NCBI GenBank assembly: GCA_903900335.1
Contig: CAIUMP010000016.1
Location: forward strand, 1 to 51,672
Direction: 5' to 3'
Length of the DNA: 51,672 nt
Source of the DNA: an uncultured Ignavibacteriota bacterium
GTDB lineage: Bacteria; Bacteroidota; Ignavibacteria; Palsa-1295
Shown: positions 1-8,197 of the stretch, in pieces
How positions within the stretch are numbered: the first letter of the stretch is position 1
Layout: every line of letters begins with the position of its first letter
The notes under the pieces: model-generated
What the model was told of the DNA's origin: nothing
Seen by the model: the letters and a program-made list of their open reading frames with translations, nothing else
The model's database searches: none
Translations under genes and position numbers: made by a program

Positions 1-480
1 CCCTGCGCGCCGGTCGGACCTGCATTACCTGTCGGTCCTTGAACTCCTGTTGCACCCGTAGCACCGACATCACCAGTTGGACCCTGCAAACCTGTCGCGC
101 CTTGAGCACCGGTCGGACCAGTAACACCAGTTGGACCTTCAATTCCTGTTGCGCCAATGGGACCCTGCGCGCCGGTCGGACCTGCATTACCTGTCGGTCC
201 TTGAACTCCTGTTGCACCCGTAGCACCGACATCACCAGTTGGACCCTGCAAACCTGTCGCGCCTTGAGCACCGGTCGGACCCGTAACACCAGTTGGCCCT
301 TCAATTCCTGTCGCGCCAATGGGACCCTGCGCGCCGGTCGGACCTGCATTGCCTGTCGGACCTTGAACTCCTGTTGCACCCGTAGCGCCTATATCACCCG
401 TTGGACCCTGCAGACCCGTTGCGCCTTGTGCACCAGTCGGGCCAGTGACACCCGTTGGACCTTGAATTCCTGTTGCGCCT
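1..480. repeat. 162-bp higher-order tandem repeat inside the collagen-like region
   Basis: Copies begin at 1, 163 and 325. Copies 1 and 2 differ at only about three of 162 positions, with the first 110 or so bases identical. The third copy diverges after about 480, where an extra 90-bp block follows. Each unit encodes 54 residues, or 18 Gly-X-Y triplets, on the minus strand. The array probably continues past the left edge. Confidence 0.9.
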
Positions 481-2126
481 ACATCACCTGTCGGCCCCTG
501 CAAACCCGTCGCGCCTTGAGCACCAGTAGAACCCGTCAGACCTGTTGGGCCTTGAATTCCAGTGGCACCTATCGGACCCTGTGCTCCAGTTGGACCCGTA
601 TTGCCTGTCGGACCTTGAACTCCCGTTGCGCCAGTCGCGCCTGTATTACCAATCGGACCTTGTACACCCGTGGCTCCCGTGTTACCAATCGGGCCTTGTG
701 CACCAGTCGCTCCCGTGTTACCAGTCGGACCTTGTGCGCCAGTCGCTCCCGTATTCCCAATCGGACCTTGTGCACCAGTCGCTCCGGTATTCCCAATCGG
801 ACCTTGTGCGCCAGTCGCGCCTGTGTTACCAATCGGACCTTGTGCACCAGTCGCGCCTGTGTTACCAATCGGACCTTGTGCACCAGTCGCACCGGTATTC
901 CCAATCGGACCTTGTGCACCAGTCGCTCCGGTATTCCCAATCGGACCTTGTGCACCAGTCGCTCCCGTGGCCCCGGTTGGCCCGTAAGGGGCATTCGTGG
1001 GAGTCCAGACTCCGTTGGTCAAGGTTAGAACTTGACCATTGGCCGGAGCGGAAGGCGAGACCAGCACATGCTGTATCGAATCCGCAGAATACTTATGCGA
1101 AGCAACATAGTCCTTTGTCACCAAGGTGTTGCCCAAGTCAAATTCTGTTGTCGAGCTACTGGTTGCTTTGCCCGTAAGGGTTAATGTCGCCCCCGCAATT
1201 CCGCCGCTGGGAGATACCAGCACAGCAGAATCAGAGACCCACGTGGTCCCATTCCACCTTATCGTACTATTAACTAAGCTTGCGGCAGGAGGTGGATAAA
1301 GCGAGTTGAGCGTGTCGTGATTGATGATGATTCCATTACCCGCGACGTAGTGGGTATTGCTGTCGACACCAGGAACCCAGCGGCCTCCATTCCATTTTAT
1401 AACCGCTCCCGGGAAGGCTGATGACGGATGCAGTTTGGACAACGTTACCGCACTGTCTGCGATCTTAGTCGTAGTAACTGCCGCGTCCGCCAAGCGATCG
1501 CTCGTTACACCCTTTGGTGCAATCGCGATGGAAGTCGTGGGGCCTGAGGCACCGGTAACAATAATAGAACTGTCGGACTTAAGCTGCTTGACACCAAACG
1601 ATATCGCGGATAATGTTATCTTCCCGTTTGCAGAGGTGCTGATGGAGATCGTACTGTCGGAAACGAGATGCACCGCCCCGGATTGCTCGTTGATACTCGT
1701 AACAACACCAGTTGCATTTGCTGCAAGACCCCGAGCCACATCTGCATAGTTGGCGTGTAAGGCAAGCGGCGCCGCTGCGACGTGCGAACGTGGTGAGAGA
1801 GGTTGATTGTCTATCGAAACCTCTATGTAATAGCTGCTGTCGAAGCCGAATCCTAGCGGAATCGGATTCGTGACACCGATCTCTCGCTCAAGAATACCAC
1901 CGTGGATCGTGTCTATCTCGCTCTCAGTATAGACTGGTGTGCCACCCGTCGGAGTGTGATAGATGGATATGGTTACAACGTAACCTCCGTCCGGAACGGG
2001 GTGGTTATTTTGCTCTACCCTGGCTTGGTAGCTAAATGTTCTGTTCTGGGCGTGACCTGCTGTCCCGAACAATGCGAGAAATAGCAATAGTACACAGCTC
2101 GACCGGAGCAGCGAAAAGGAAAACAT
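1..2126 (-). CDS. Secreted surface protein with collagen-like Gly-X-Y array (3' end beyond window)
   Basis: Reading the minus strand from ATG 2126 gives an open frame of more than 700 codons that runs off the left edge. Residues 1-26 form a signal peptide ending in GHAQ. Next comes [20 protein letters not shown], which resembles the N-terminal domain of many Bacteroidetes surface proteins. The middle holds tail-fibre-like segments such as [20 protein letters not shown] and two [16 protein letters not shown] motifs. From about residue 380 (base 987 down to base 1) the protein is uninterrupted Gly-X-Y, for example [12 protein letters not shown]. The family role is probably a fibrous surface appendage or adhesin; that is inference, and the C-terminal domain that would settle it is not visible. 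Plus-strand frames through the repeats are shadows. Confidence 0.9.
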   Translation of the reverse strand, partial: MFSFSLLRSSCVLLLFLALFGTAGHAQNRTFSYQARVEQNNHPVPDGGYVVTISIYHTPTGGTPVYTESEIDTIHGGILEREIGVTNPIPLGFGFDSSYYIEVSIDNQPLSPRSHVAAAPLALHANYADVARGLAANATGVVTSINEQSGAVHLVSDSTISISTSANGKITLSAISFGVKQLKSDSSIIVTGASGPTTSIAIAPKGVTSDRLADAAVTTTKIADSAVTLSKLHPSSAFPGAVIKWNGGRWVPGVDSNTHYVAGNGIIINHDTLNSLYPPPAASLVNSTIRWNGTTWVSDSAVLVSPSGGIAGATLTLTGKATSSSTTEFDLGNTLVTKDYVASHKYSADSIQHVLVSPSAPANGQVLTLTNGVWTPTNAPYGPTGATGATGAQGPIGNTGATGAQGPIGNTGATGAQGPIGNTGATGAQGPIGNTGATGAQGPIGNTGATGAQGPIGNTGATGAQGPTGNTGATGAQGPIGNTGATGVQGPIGNTGATGATGVQGPTGNTGPTGAQGPIGATGIQGPTGLTGSTGAQGATGLQGPTGDVGATGIQGPTGVTGPTGAQGATGLQGPTGDIGATGATGVQGPTGNAGPTGAQGPIGATGIEGPTGVTGPTGAQGATGLQGPTGDVGATGATGVQGPTGNAGPTGAQGPIGATGIEGPTGVTGPTGAQGATGLQGPTGDVGATGATGVQGPTGNAGPTGAQ
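640..987. repeat. 36-bp tandem repeat encoding [12 protein letters not shown]
   Basis: The AATCGG(A/G)CC element recurs every 36 bases, at 651, 687, 723, 759, 795, 831, 867, 903 and 939, with a diverged copy at about 975. Each unit encodes twelve residues, or four Gly-X-Y triplets. This is the region of the array closest to the protein's N-terminal part. Confidence 0.92.
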
Positions 2127-2260
2127 AGGCGATTTTCGAATCGAAGTAGCGAAACCGGGGGCTGTGGGTATGCAATTTAAGCAATTTTTTGGCCGCCCCT
2201 TTGAAAATCGGATTTTTTCTTCTGGCAGTTAGGATTGAGCCGAGCCAGAATATATTCCTG

Positions 2261-2268
2261 TATCTTTG
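2261..2268 (+). promoter_or_regulatory. Bacteroidetes-type -7 box for maf
   Basis: TATCTTTG matches the TAnnTTTG consensus. It ends only seven bases before the maf ATG at 2276, so transcription would start at or next to the start codon. A TTG lies 23 bases upstream of the box, slightly farther than the usual -33 spacing. Confidence 0.55.
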
Positions 2269-2275
2269 CATTCGT

Positions 2276-2869
2276 ATGACAACAACACTTTTCCTTGCGT
2301 CACAATCGCCCCGGAGGGCTGCCCTAATTCGGCTGCTTGGAGTGAAAAATATCCAAATTCGTCCGTCCGATCTGATCGAAGCGATGGATTCGGACTCGAG
2401 TACTGCGGAGAACGTGCTTCGGCTGGCATCCCACAAAGCGAGACACGTCGCCGATCAGCTCTCCGATGGGCATGGCATCGTTCTCGGCGCCGACACAACT
2501 GTGGCGATCGGCAGCGAAGTTCTGAACAAACCGGCCGACGCCGCCGACGCCGAGCGGATGCTGCTGCGGCTCAGCGGCCACACACACACGGTATACACCG
2601 GAGTCTCTCTTGTGAATCTTGCCACTTATGAGGAGCGTTCGTTTGTTGAATCCACAGATGTGACCTTTCGCGCCCTCGGACGTGAGGAGATTCGCGCCTA
2701 CATTGCCACAGACTCTCCAATGGACAAGGCCGGGGCTTATGGCATTCAGGAAGATTTTGGTGCCGTTTTTGTTCGACACATCGATGGGGACTACTACAAT
2801 GTTGTCGGCTTGCCAATCTGCCGACTCTACGTCGAGCTTCAACGCTTCGCTCCCGACATATTCCTTTAA
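2276..2869 (+). CDS. maf: Maf family nucleoside triphosphate pyrophosphatase
   Basis: A 197-residue Maf/Ham1-fold enzyme. Family members hydrolyse dTTP/UTP or modified nucleotides to the monophosphate and pyrophosphate, acting as house-cleaning enzymes linked to septum formation. The sequence shows the N-terminal phosphate-binding loop ASQSPRRAAL, the catalytic-acid segment GADTTVA and the C-terminal DKAGAYGIQ. ATG 2276 was chosen because the family begins within a few residues of the SxSPRR loop; the frame could extend upstream to 2189, but that adds a non-conserved stretch across the promoter box. The next gene starts one base after the stop, so the two are probably co-transcribed. The dTTP/UTP subtype cannot be fixed by eye. 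Confidence 0.93.
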   Translation: MTTTLFLASQSPRRAALIRLLGVKNIQIRPSDLIEAMDSDSSTAENVLRLASHKARHVADQLSDGHGIVLGADTTVAIGSEVLNKPADAADAERMLLRLSGHTHTVYTGVSLVNLATYEERSFVESTDVTFRALGREEIRAYIATDSPMDKAGAYGIQEDFGAVFVRHIDGDYYNVVGLPICRLYVELQRFAPDIFL

Positions 2870-2870
2870 A

Positions 2871-3746
2871 ATGACACGCGCGCATTCCCGCTCGATTCGT
2901 GAAACATGGCTGCTGCTGTCGCCATGGGTGCTCACGCTCGCGATCTTTTGGGCATACCCGCTGCTGAACGCATTTTATCTATCGTTCACGAAGTATTACA
3001 CGCTTACGAATCGGACAACCTGGATAGGCCTCGGCAACTACCAAAAGCTTTGGCGCGATCCGCTCTTCTGGCAGTCGCTGCTCAACACAGTGATCTTCGT
3101 CGTGGGCACGATTCCGTTTACGATGATCATATCGCTCTTCTTCGCTGCGCTCTTGGTGCGGGTGGAGCGATTCCAACATTTCTATCGCTCAGCTCTCTTC
3201 TTGCCAAGCGTTACGTCGCTCGTGGTCATAGCGCTTATCTTTACGAATCTCTATACCTCCGGCGGCTACATCAACACACTTCTGAAAATGACCGGTATGC
3301 GGGCACCATCCCGAGGCTGGCTTCTCGAACCCAATCTCGCGCTGCCATCCATCATGGCGATGGACATCTGGATCTCGATCGGTTACTATGCAGTGCTCTT
3401 CCTTGCGGCGATGCAAAATGTCTCGAAAGATTATTACGAAGTCGCGGAGTTGGAAGGCACAGGCAAGTGGCAACAGTTTTTTACCATCACTCTCCCGCTG
3501 ATTAAGCCAACGCTCCTTTTCGCGTTAGTGCTAAATACGATCAAGAGCTTCCAGGTCTTTACGGAAATCTACGTGATGACTCGGGGTGGCCCGCTGGGGA
3601 AGACATCGACGCTTGTGTATCAAGTCTATTCTAACGCATTCGAATCCGCGGACACGATGGGGTATGCGTGCGCGGTCGCTTATGTGTTGTTTGCGATCAT
3701 TGCGGTGATTTCACTTGCGGAGAGCAAGATACTAAAGAACGCTTGA
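2871..3746 (+). CDS. Carbohydrate-type ABC transporter permease (MalF/UgpA family)
   Basis: A 291-residue inner-membrane permease with about six transmembrane segments. The binding-protein-dependent permease (EAA) loop is clear: EVAELEGTGKWQQFFTITLP. Other family traits are WIGLGNYQKL near the N-terminus and MTRGGPLGKTSTL near the C-terminus. ATG 2871 follows the maf stop by one base and matches family length; the longer frame back to 2682 only overlaps maf. Sugar ABC importers need a second permease, a binding protein and an ATPase. None lies beside this gene, and the neighbouring ATPase at 3760-5112 is of the nitrate/taurine type on the other strand. Substrate unknown. Confidence 0.85.
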   Translation: MTRAHSRSIRETWLLLSPWVLTLAIFWAYPLLNAFYLSFTKYYTLTNRTTWIGLGNYQKLWRDPLFWQSLLNTVIFVVGTIPFTMIISLFFAALLVRVERFQHFYRSALFLPSVTSLVVIALIFTNLYTSGGYINTLLKMTGMRAPSRGWLLEPNLALPSIMAMDIWISIGYYAVLFLAAMQNVSKDYYEVAELEGTGKWQQFFTITLPLIKPTLLFALVLNTIKSFQVFTEIYVMTRGGPLGKTSTLVYQVYSNAFESADTMGYACAVAYVLFAIIAVISLAESKILKNA

Positions 3747-3759
3747 ACGTAAGCTCGGG

Positions 3760-5112
3760 CTACTCGCTCGTCGGCTCGCCCACATCCAAGTACACCACAT
3801 CTTCCTTCGGTCGGTAGCCGATCAGCTCTGCGAAGCGGCCCCAATCAATGATCGTGTCGAGAAGCTGTGCGGGGTCTTCGTAAGGCATTCGTGTTGCGAA
3901 GTCCTCGATCAATACTTCGTACGGGACTTCCCCTTCGTTGTGGTGGAAGGTATCGAGCAGAATCTGGAACGTGCGCAGCCCACGAAGCTGCTTGTTGAGT
4001 AAACTCTTCTTGTCGTTGATATCTGCGTCAACGAACTCGCGCCCAAGTGGGGTGATGAGAACGTCCTGACCGGGAGTCTCTGCGAACGAGAGCAGTTCAG
4101 CCGCCTTAACGATTTGAAGCGTTTCATCAAAGCGACGGCTCGCAGCCTCGGCGAGATCGCTCGTTGCAAGTCGTCCTTCTTCGGCGAGCACACCGAGGAG
4201 TCCAAGGATTTCTTCGATGTTTGCAGCAGGAATGATCTCCGTCTTAGCCACCGCCTTTGGCTCTTCCGTAAATGGGAGAACGGCGTTTGTGATCAATGCG
4301 TGGATGCGGCTCGATAGATCAATGTATTCTTGCGACCGAGGATTGCGCGGATACGGCATCGGATTGATGAACTCCGCTTTGATGCGCCCCGGATGAGCAT
4401 CTAGCACGATAATGCGCGAAGCCATTTCGCAAGCTTCATCGATCGAATGCGTTACCATCACAACCGAGTTCAGCGTGCCCTCGCTGGAGTGATAGAGATC
4501 GAGCACTTCCGAGCGTAGGTTCTCGGCCGTCAAGGCGTCAAGCGCGCTGAATGGCTCATCCATGCAGAGGATTCGCGGTTCGACGACGAGTGCACGTGCG
4601 ATGCCAACACGCTGCTTCATACCTCCGGATAGCTCCTTCGGATAGGCCTCTTCGAATCCTTCCAGTCCAACTTGATCAACAGCCTTCTTCACACGTTCCT
4701 TCACCTTCTCACGCGGCGCGTGAAGTGCATCAAGCCCCAACCCAATATTTTCATCTACGGTCAGCCACGGCAGCAGTGCAAAGGACTGAAAGACGATCGC
4801 CGTGTAGGGATTATTTCCGCGCAGCGGTTTGCCATCCACGGTCACGGTGCCAATTGTTGGCTTGAGCAGGCCCGTAAGAATACGGAGAATGGTTGACTTT
4901 CCCGAACCCGACGCGCCAAGGATGCAGAGGAATTCGTTTGCTGCGACAGACAGATTAATCCGCTCCAGCACCGGCAATGGTTTGCCGGATGGCGTGGTGA
5001 ACGTCATGCCAATGTCACTGAGCTCAATAATGTCCTTCCCCGCTGGTGGGGGCGTTATAAGCGCAGGCGCGGGGCGCGGGATGGGTCGAGTGGAAATGGG
5101 AGTAAGTGACAT
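3760..5112 (-). CDS. ABC transporter ATPase with C-terminal AAA-associated domain (NrtD/TauB type)
   Basis: A 450-residue protein with an N-terminal ABC ATPase (about residues 28-260): Walker A GASGSGKST, signature LSGGMKQRVGIARAL and Walker B ILCMDEPFSALD. The ATPase part is most like nitrate/sulfonate/taurine importers. Residues from about 290 onward resemble the AAA-associated C-terminal domain (winged-helix-like; LITPLGREFVDADI, LLDTIIDWGRFAELIGY) found on a subset of these ATPases. The usual partner permease would lie upstream on the same strand, but the next upstream gene is divergent. Just before the ATG there is a near-match to the -7 box, TGCATTTG (5115-5122), two bases from the start codon. 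Confidence 0.88.
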   Translation of the reverse strand: MSLTPISTRPIPRPAPALITPPPAGKDIIELSDIGMTFTTPSGKPLPVLERINLSVAANEFLCILGASGSGKSTILRILTGLLKPTIGTVTVDGKPLRGNNPYTAIVFQSFALLPWLTVDENIGLGLDALHAPREKVKERVKKAVDQVGLEGFEEAYPKELSGGMKQRVGIARALVVEPRILCMDEPFSALDALTAENLRSEVLDLYHSSEGTLNSVVMVTHSIDEACEMASRIIVLDAHPGRIKAEFINPMPYPRNPRSQEYIDLSSRIHALITNAVLPFTEEPKAVAKTEIIPAANIEEILGLLGVLAEEGRLATSDLAEAASRRFDETLQIVKAAELLSFAETPGQDVLITPLGREFVDADINDKKSLLNKQLRGLRTFQILLDTFHHNEGEVPYEVLIEDFATRMPYEDPAQLLDTIIDWGRFAELIGYRPKEDVVYLDVGEPTSE

Positions 5113-5486
5113 AACAAATGCATTTTCTACTCATGTAACGCATGAGTCTGGCTTTTGGGTTGCCGGTTGAACATTAACTCATTGCTAACTGCCTAAAGTA
5201 CAATGAAGCCGCTGGGAGGCCTCAGGCAAGCATTCGAAATCCCACAACAGATTGCTTCCTCAATACTTTGCAACCTCCAGGAGCAAGTTTCCCAGCACTG
5301 GCCCGAGAACAGAAGACTAGGTTCAGCTATGGACTGAGAGAAAGATTAATTCTATGATTGGTAACCCGGAATTCTCTCCCGCACCCAATTTTCTTCGTAA
5401 ATTTACAACTTAGGTATTGTACCGAAATCCCTCTCCGTGGTGCTTCGGCAGACCTGACAAGTTTATTTATCAATCCACATCGAATT
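5113..5486. other. Divergent intergenic region, no gene seen
   Basis: This 374-base stretch separates the minus-strand ABC ATPase from the plus-strand T9SS protein and must hold the promoters of both. TAAATTTA at about 5398 and TACTTTG at about 5261 are imperfect -7-like boxes. I see no RNA gene or convincing small ORF. Confidence 0.5.
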
Positions 5487-7340
5487 ATGAGACATTGGTT
5501 ACGATTTCTTTTACCGGCGCTGCTCCTTCTCGCGTCGAGCGGGTCAGTGCATGCACAATTGGCAATAACGAACGAGTGGCGAGGCGCCGTAGGCTTTGAG
5601 AAGGCCGATCGGACGGCGATCTATGTCAAGCGGGCTGACAGCGCCGTCAAGGTGTTGCTACAGAGCACTCCCCCACTGCTGACGATGTCCAATCTTGCGC
5701 TTCTTGATGTCTCGCCGGATGGGATGCATTACCTCATCGCAGGGAAGTTCACTTATTATAAAGTGGGACCGAACCAATTTGTAACCTACATTGGAATCGT
5801 CAGTATCCCGGCAAACCTCGACCTAACGGCGACGAACGCCATTTCACAGGTTCACTTCCTAAAAGTTGCTCAGGGTAATATTGGCGTAGCATTCCGTCCT
5901 TTGGGATTAATTTCGAATGATGGCAACGATTGGTTTGCAGTAATGGAAAGCGGTAGCACCGGAACGCTGCCGTTGCTGACGTTCTATCATGGCAAGATGG
6001 ATCAGGACGAAACCACCCCTGGAACCGTAATTGATAGCGCACAGGCTCCACTAAGCGACCACCTTACGGATTGGCATATGTCCAACCTGGCGCTTGCCGG
6101 AGGAGACCTGGTGGCAATCACTGTTCAGGCAATTGGAGACGTCCCTTCATTGGAATATCACCGTTACCGCTGGGCCTGGAGTGACAACGTTTCCATCCCA
6201 CCTCGTCAATTATACATGTCGAGCTGGGGAAACCTTGTCTCGCGTGCTCCGCGCCCGTCATCGAACACGGACACGCTGTTCGGCTACTGCCTACAGATCG
6301 TCGGTAACGAGGCTCATGTCGGTACGATGAATTCCAGTGGGGATATTGACTATTGGAAACTCGTACCCTACTCTGGCACTGGCCAACCGCAGGACGGCGG
6401 ACCATTGCTTTCACGAACCGATCTTCCAAAAGATCAGACATTCTTTGCCGGCTCCAAGATGGGCCCTTATGGTGAGAATATTCCCGATGCGTGCAATCCC
6501 GGCATGGGCGGCGACATTTCATTCAGCCGTGGTGGAGATTCCATTACATTCATTACACATCCCGCCGCCGATAGCGACGTAGCTCGCCGGAATAAACGCT
6601 CCGGTGTGTGGCTGACCACCGGTGGATCAACGACTCTTATCTACAACGATACCAACGCACAGGAACTGCAGCCGGTGATCATGAAGGTTGCCGTAGGCAT
6701 TCCTCACTACGGGGGAATCAAGCTTGGTGGATCCGACCCGATCGTGTACCAGACCATTGATACTGGCACAACTCACACGTATAATCTCCAGATCGCGGAT
6801 ACCTCAGCGTACGTCGATGACACGATAAACTCTGTCGTCTTATCTGGCACGAATGCGAGTGAATTCTCTGTCGGCGGGACGTTCCCCGTGCTTGCGCCAA
6901 TGGGTGGGAATAGCATTTCTATCCCGATCACCTTCGCGCCAACAGGTCTTGCTGGTGCTCGCACTGCGACGGTAACGGTACACTTTGCAAAGGATAGCAT
7001 TCGCACCGTTGGCATCAGCGCCACTGCCTCCGTGAAGGCACCTGCGAAGGGCGTGAAGGAAGACCCGACTCTTGCAGCTCTCGTGTCTGTCGAGCCGAAT
7101 CCGTTCACCTCATCCACATCCGTTCTCCTAACCGCAGCAGAGTCTGGTACGCTTGGAATTGCAGTGCATGATGCGGTTGGACGCACAGTCTATACTTCCG
7201 AGCTTCGCCGCGTTGGTGCAGGCGCCTCAGAGGCGTTCACCTTTGATGCAAAGTCGCTTGGATTGCCAGACGGTGTGTATTATGTCTCGGCACTCTTCGG
7301 CGACCGCGAGGTTTCGCGCAGAGTAGTTTACGTGAGATAG
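5487..7340 (+). CDS. Secreted T9SS cargo protein with choice-of-anchor-D-like domain
   Basis: A 617-residue exported protein. ATG 5487 gives a clean signal peptide (MRHWLRFLLPALLLLASSGS, cleavage near VHAQ); the frame extends back to 5358 but the added residues do not resemble an export signal. The first 400 or so residues resemble a repetitive beta-propeller-like periplasmic or surface module with no motif I recognise. Around residues 410-520 lies a HYDIN/ASPM-like immunoglobulin fold (FSVGGTFPVLAPMGGNS then ITFAPTG). The last 80 residues are a type A T9SS sorting domain: VEPNPFTSSTSV, AVHDAVGRTVYTSEL, LPDGVYYVSALFG, VVYVR. It is therefore probably exported by T9SS and anchored or released at the surface. 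Role unknown. Confidence 0.87.
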   Translation: MRHWLRFLLPALLLLASSGSVHAQLAITNEWRGAVGFEKADRTAIYVKRADSAVKVLLQSTPPLLTMSNLALLDVSPDGMHYLIAGKFTYYKVGPNQFVTYIGIVSIPANLDLTATNAISQVHFLKVAQGNIGVAFRPLGLISNDGNDWFAVMESGSTGTLPLLTFYHGKMDQDETTPGTVIDSAQAPLSDHLTDWHMSNLALAGGDLVAITVQAIGDVPSLEYHRYRWAWSDNVSIPPRQLYMSSWGNLVSRAPRPSSNTDTLFGYCLQIVGNEAHVGTMNSSGDIDYWKLVPYSGTGQPQDGGPLLSRTDLPKDQTFFAGSKMGPYGENIPDACNPGMGGDISFSRGGDSITFITHPAADSDVARRNKRSGVWLTTGGSTTLIYNDTNAQELQPVIMKVAVGIPHYGGIKLGGSDPIVYQTIDTGTTHTYNLQIADTSAYVDDTINSVVLSGTNASEFSVGGTFPVLAPMGGNSISIPITFAPTGLAGARTATVTVHFAKDSIRTVGISATASVKAPAKGVKEDPTLAALVSVEPNPFTSSTSVLLTAAESGTLGIAVHDAVGRTVYTSELRRVGAGASEAFTFDAKSLGLPDGVYYVSALFGDREVSRRVVYVR

Positions 7341-7366
7341 TCAACCGACGAGAAATCGTTGAACGA

Positions 7367-7404
7367 GAAACGGGTAACGAGTGGATGCACTCGTTACCCG
7401 TTTC
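7367..7404. terminator. Bidirectional hairpin between convergent genes
   Basis: A perfect 17-bp stem, GAAACGGGTAACGAGTG paired with its complement, encloses a 4-base loop (GATG). It lies 26 bases after the T9SS gene and 13 bases from the end of the convergent minus-strand gene. No long T-run follows on either strand, so termination efficiency is uncertain. Confidence 0.7.
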
Positions 7405-7417
7405 ACATTTGGTGGGG

Positions 7418-7735
7418 TCACGGCATTTTAGTCGGAGCGTGAACGTATAGTCTGTAATAGACAACAAGCACAGGTGGGCCGATCACGTAAAAGCCGATCA
7501 TCCACAGCACTCTCGCCAAACCATCACACTCTGGATTTGCCTTGCAATGCGGACCAAGTTGGCCGCCTGCAATAACTGCGAAGAATATCATGACTGCAGT
7601 AACACTTAACTGTAGCGGCACGAACCGGCTTTCGACGAGTCCGAAGAGCGCGAAAGTGTTATATGTCCCGAGCGGCGACATTAGTAGATACAGCACAAAC
7701 GAAACGATGAGAGCCTGAAATCCGCGGTGGGTCAT
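7418..7735 (-). CDS. Small hypothetical membrane protein
   Basis: A 105-residue protein with three hydrophobic segments (about residues 8-22, 42-60 and 77-96) and two cysteines in the short loop HCKANPECDG between the second and third segments. I recognise no family. It starts at ATG 7735 and ends at a strong hairpin shared with the convergent T9SS gene. It lies downstream of the DciA-like gene on the same strand with about 100 bases between. Coding status is likely rather than certain, resting on the hydrophobic pattern and the fit to the gap. Confidence 0.5.
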   Translation of the reverse strand: MTHRGFQALIVSFVLYLLMSPLGTYNTFALFGLVESRFVPLQLSVTAVMIFFAVIAGGQLGPHCKANPECDGLARVLWMIGFYVIGPPVLVVYYRLYVHAPTKMP

Positions 7736-7836
7736 TTCGTTAGCGAGCGTATTAGCGACGAAAGAACTTCTATAGCACAGTGTGAGTATGATAACGCTTT
7801 ACACCCGTTACTCGTTACTCATCCGCTCACTACTCC

Positions 7837-8124
7837 TCACAGCTTCCAACGGATCTCCGTCACAATGCCAGGGCGGTATTCGGAAGCGATCTTTTGGAGT
7901 ATTGTCTTGGAGTGCAGTGTCAACTCGTAGCGCCACACCGAGTTTAGTACCTTTACGGAAAGAACACCTTTTTCCAATTTCTCTGCTCTCGTTACGGCGG
8001 CGATCTTTTCACCCACGAGTTCACTCCAGTGCGTGATCACGTCGTAATTTAGCGCCTTCTTATCAAGCCCGAACTCCTTCAGGAGTTCGGGGATGATCTT
8101 GCCAAGAGACAGAGGTTGATTCAT
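7837..8124 (-). CDS. DUF721/DciA family protein
   Basis: A 95-residue protein matching the DUF721 family: N-terminal helix QPLSLGKIIPELLKEFGL, then ITHWSELVGEKIAAVTRAEKL and a beta-rich end with VLSVKVLNSVWRYELTLH. DciA proteins of this family act as loaders of the replicative helicase DnaB in bacteria lacking DnaC/DnaI; the short Bacteroidetes form is less studied. ATG 8124 fits the family start; a longer frame to 8163 adds only 13 unconserved residues. The gene stands between two unrelated genes on the same strand. Confidence 0.8.
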   Translation of the reverse strand: MNQPLSLGKIIPELLKEFGLDKKALNYDVITHWSELVGEKIAAVTRAEKLEKGVLSVKVLNSVWRYELTLHSKTILQKIASEYRPGIVTEIRWKL

Positions 8125-8197
8125 GGAATGCTGATGCGTGACGAAAGCGATGCATCGCGGCAATGCGTGCTGACACTTTCAATAGCAGAAAAGTTGA

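Noticed and set aside
39..1177. Long plus-strand frames (329, 210 and 105 codons) over the repeats
   Set aside because: They are mirror frames of the minus-strand Gly-X-Y array; the products are low-complexity Pro/Val, Ser/Leu or Arg/Thr runs with no signal, domain or natural start.
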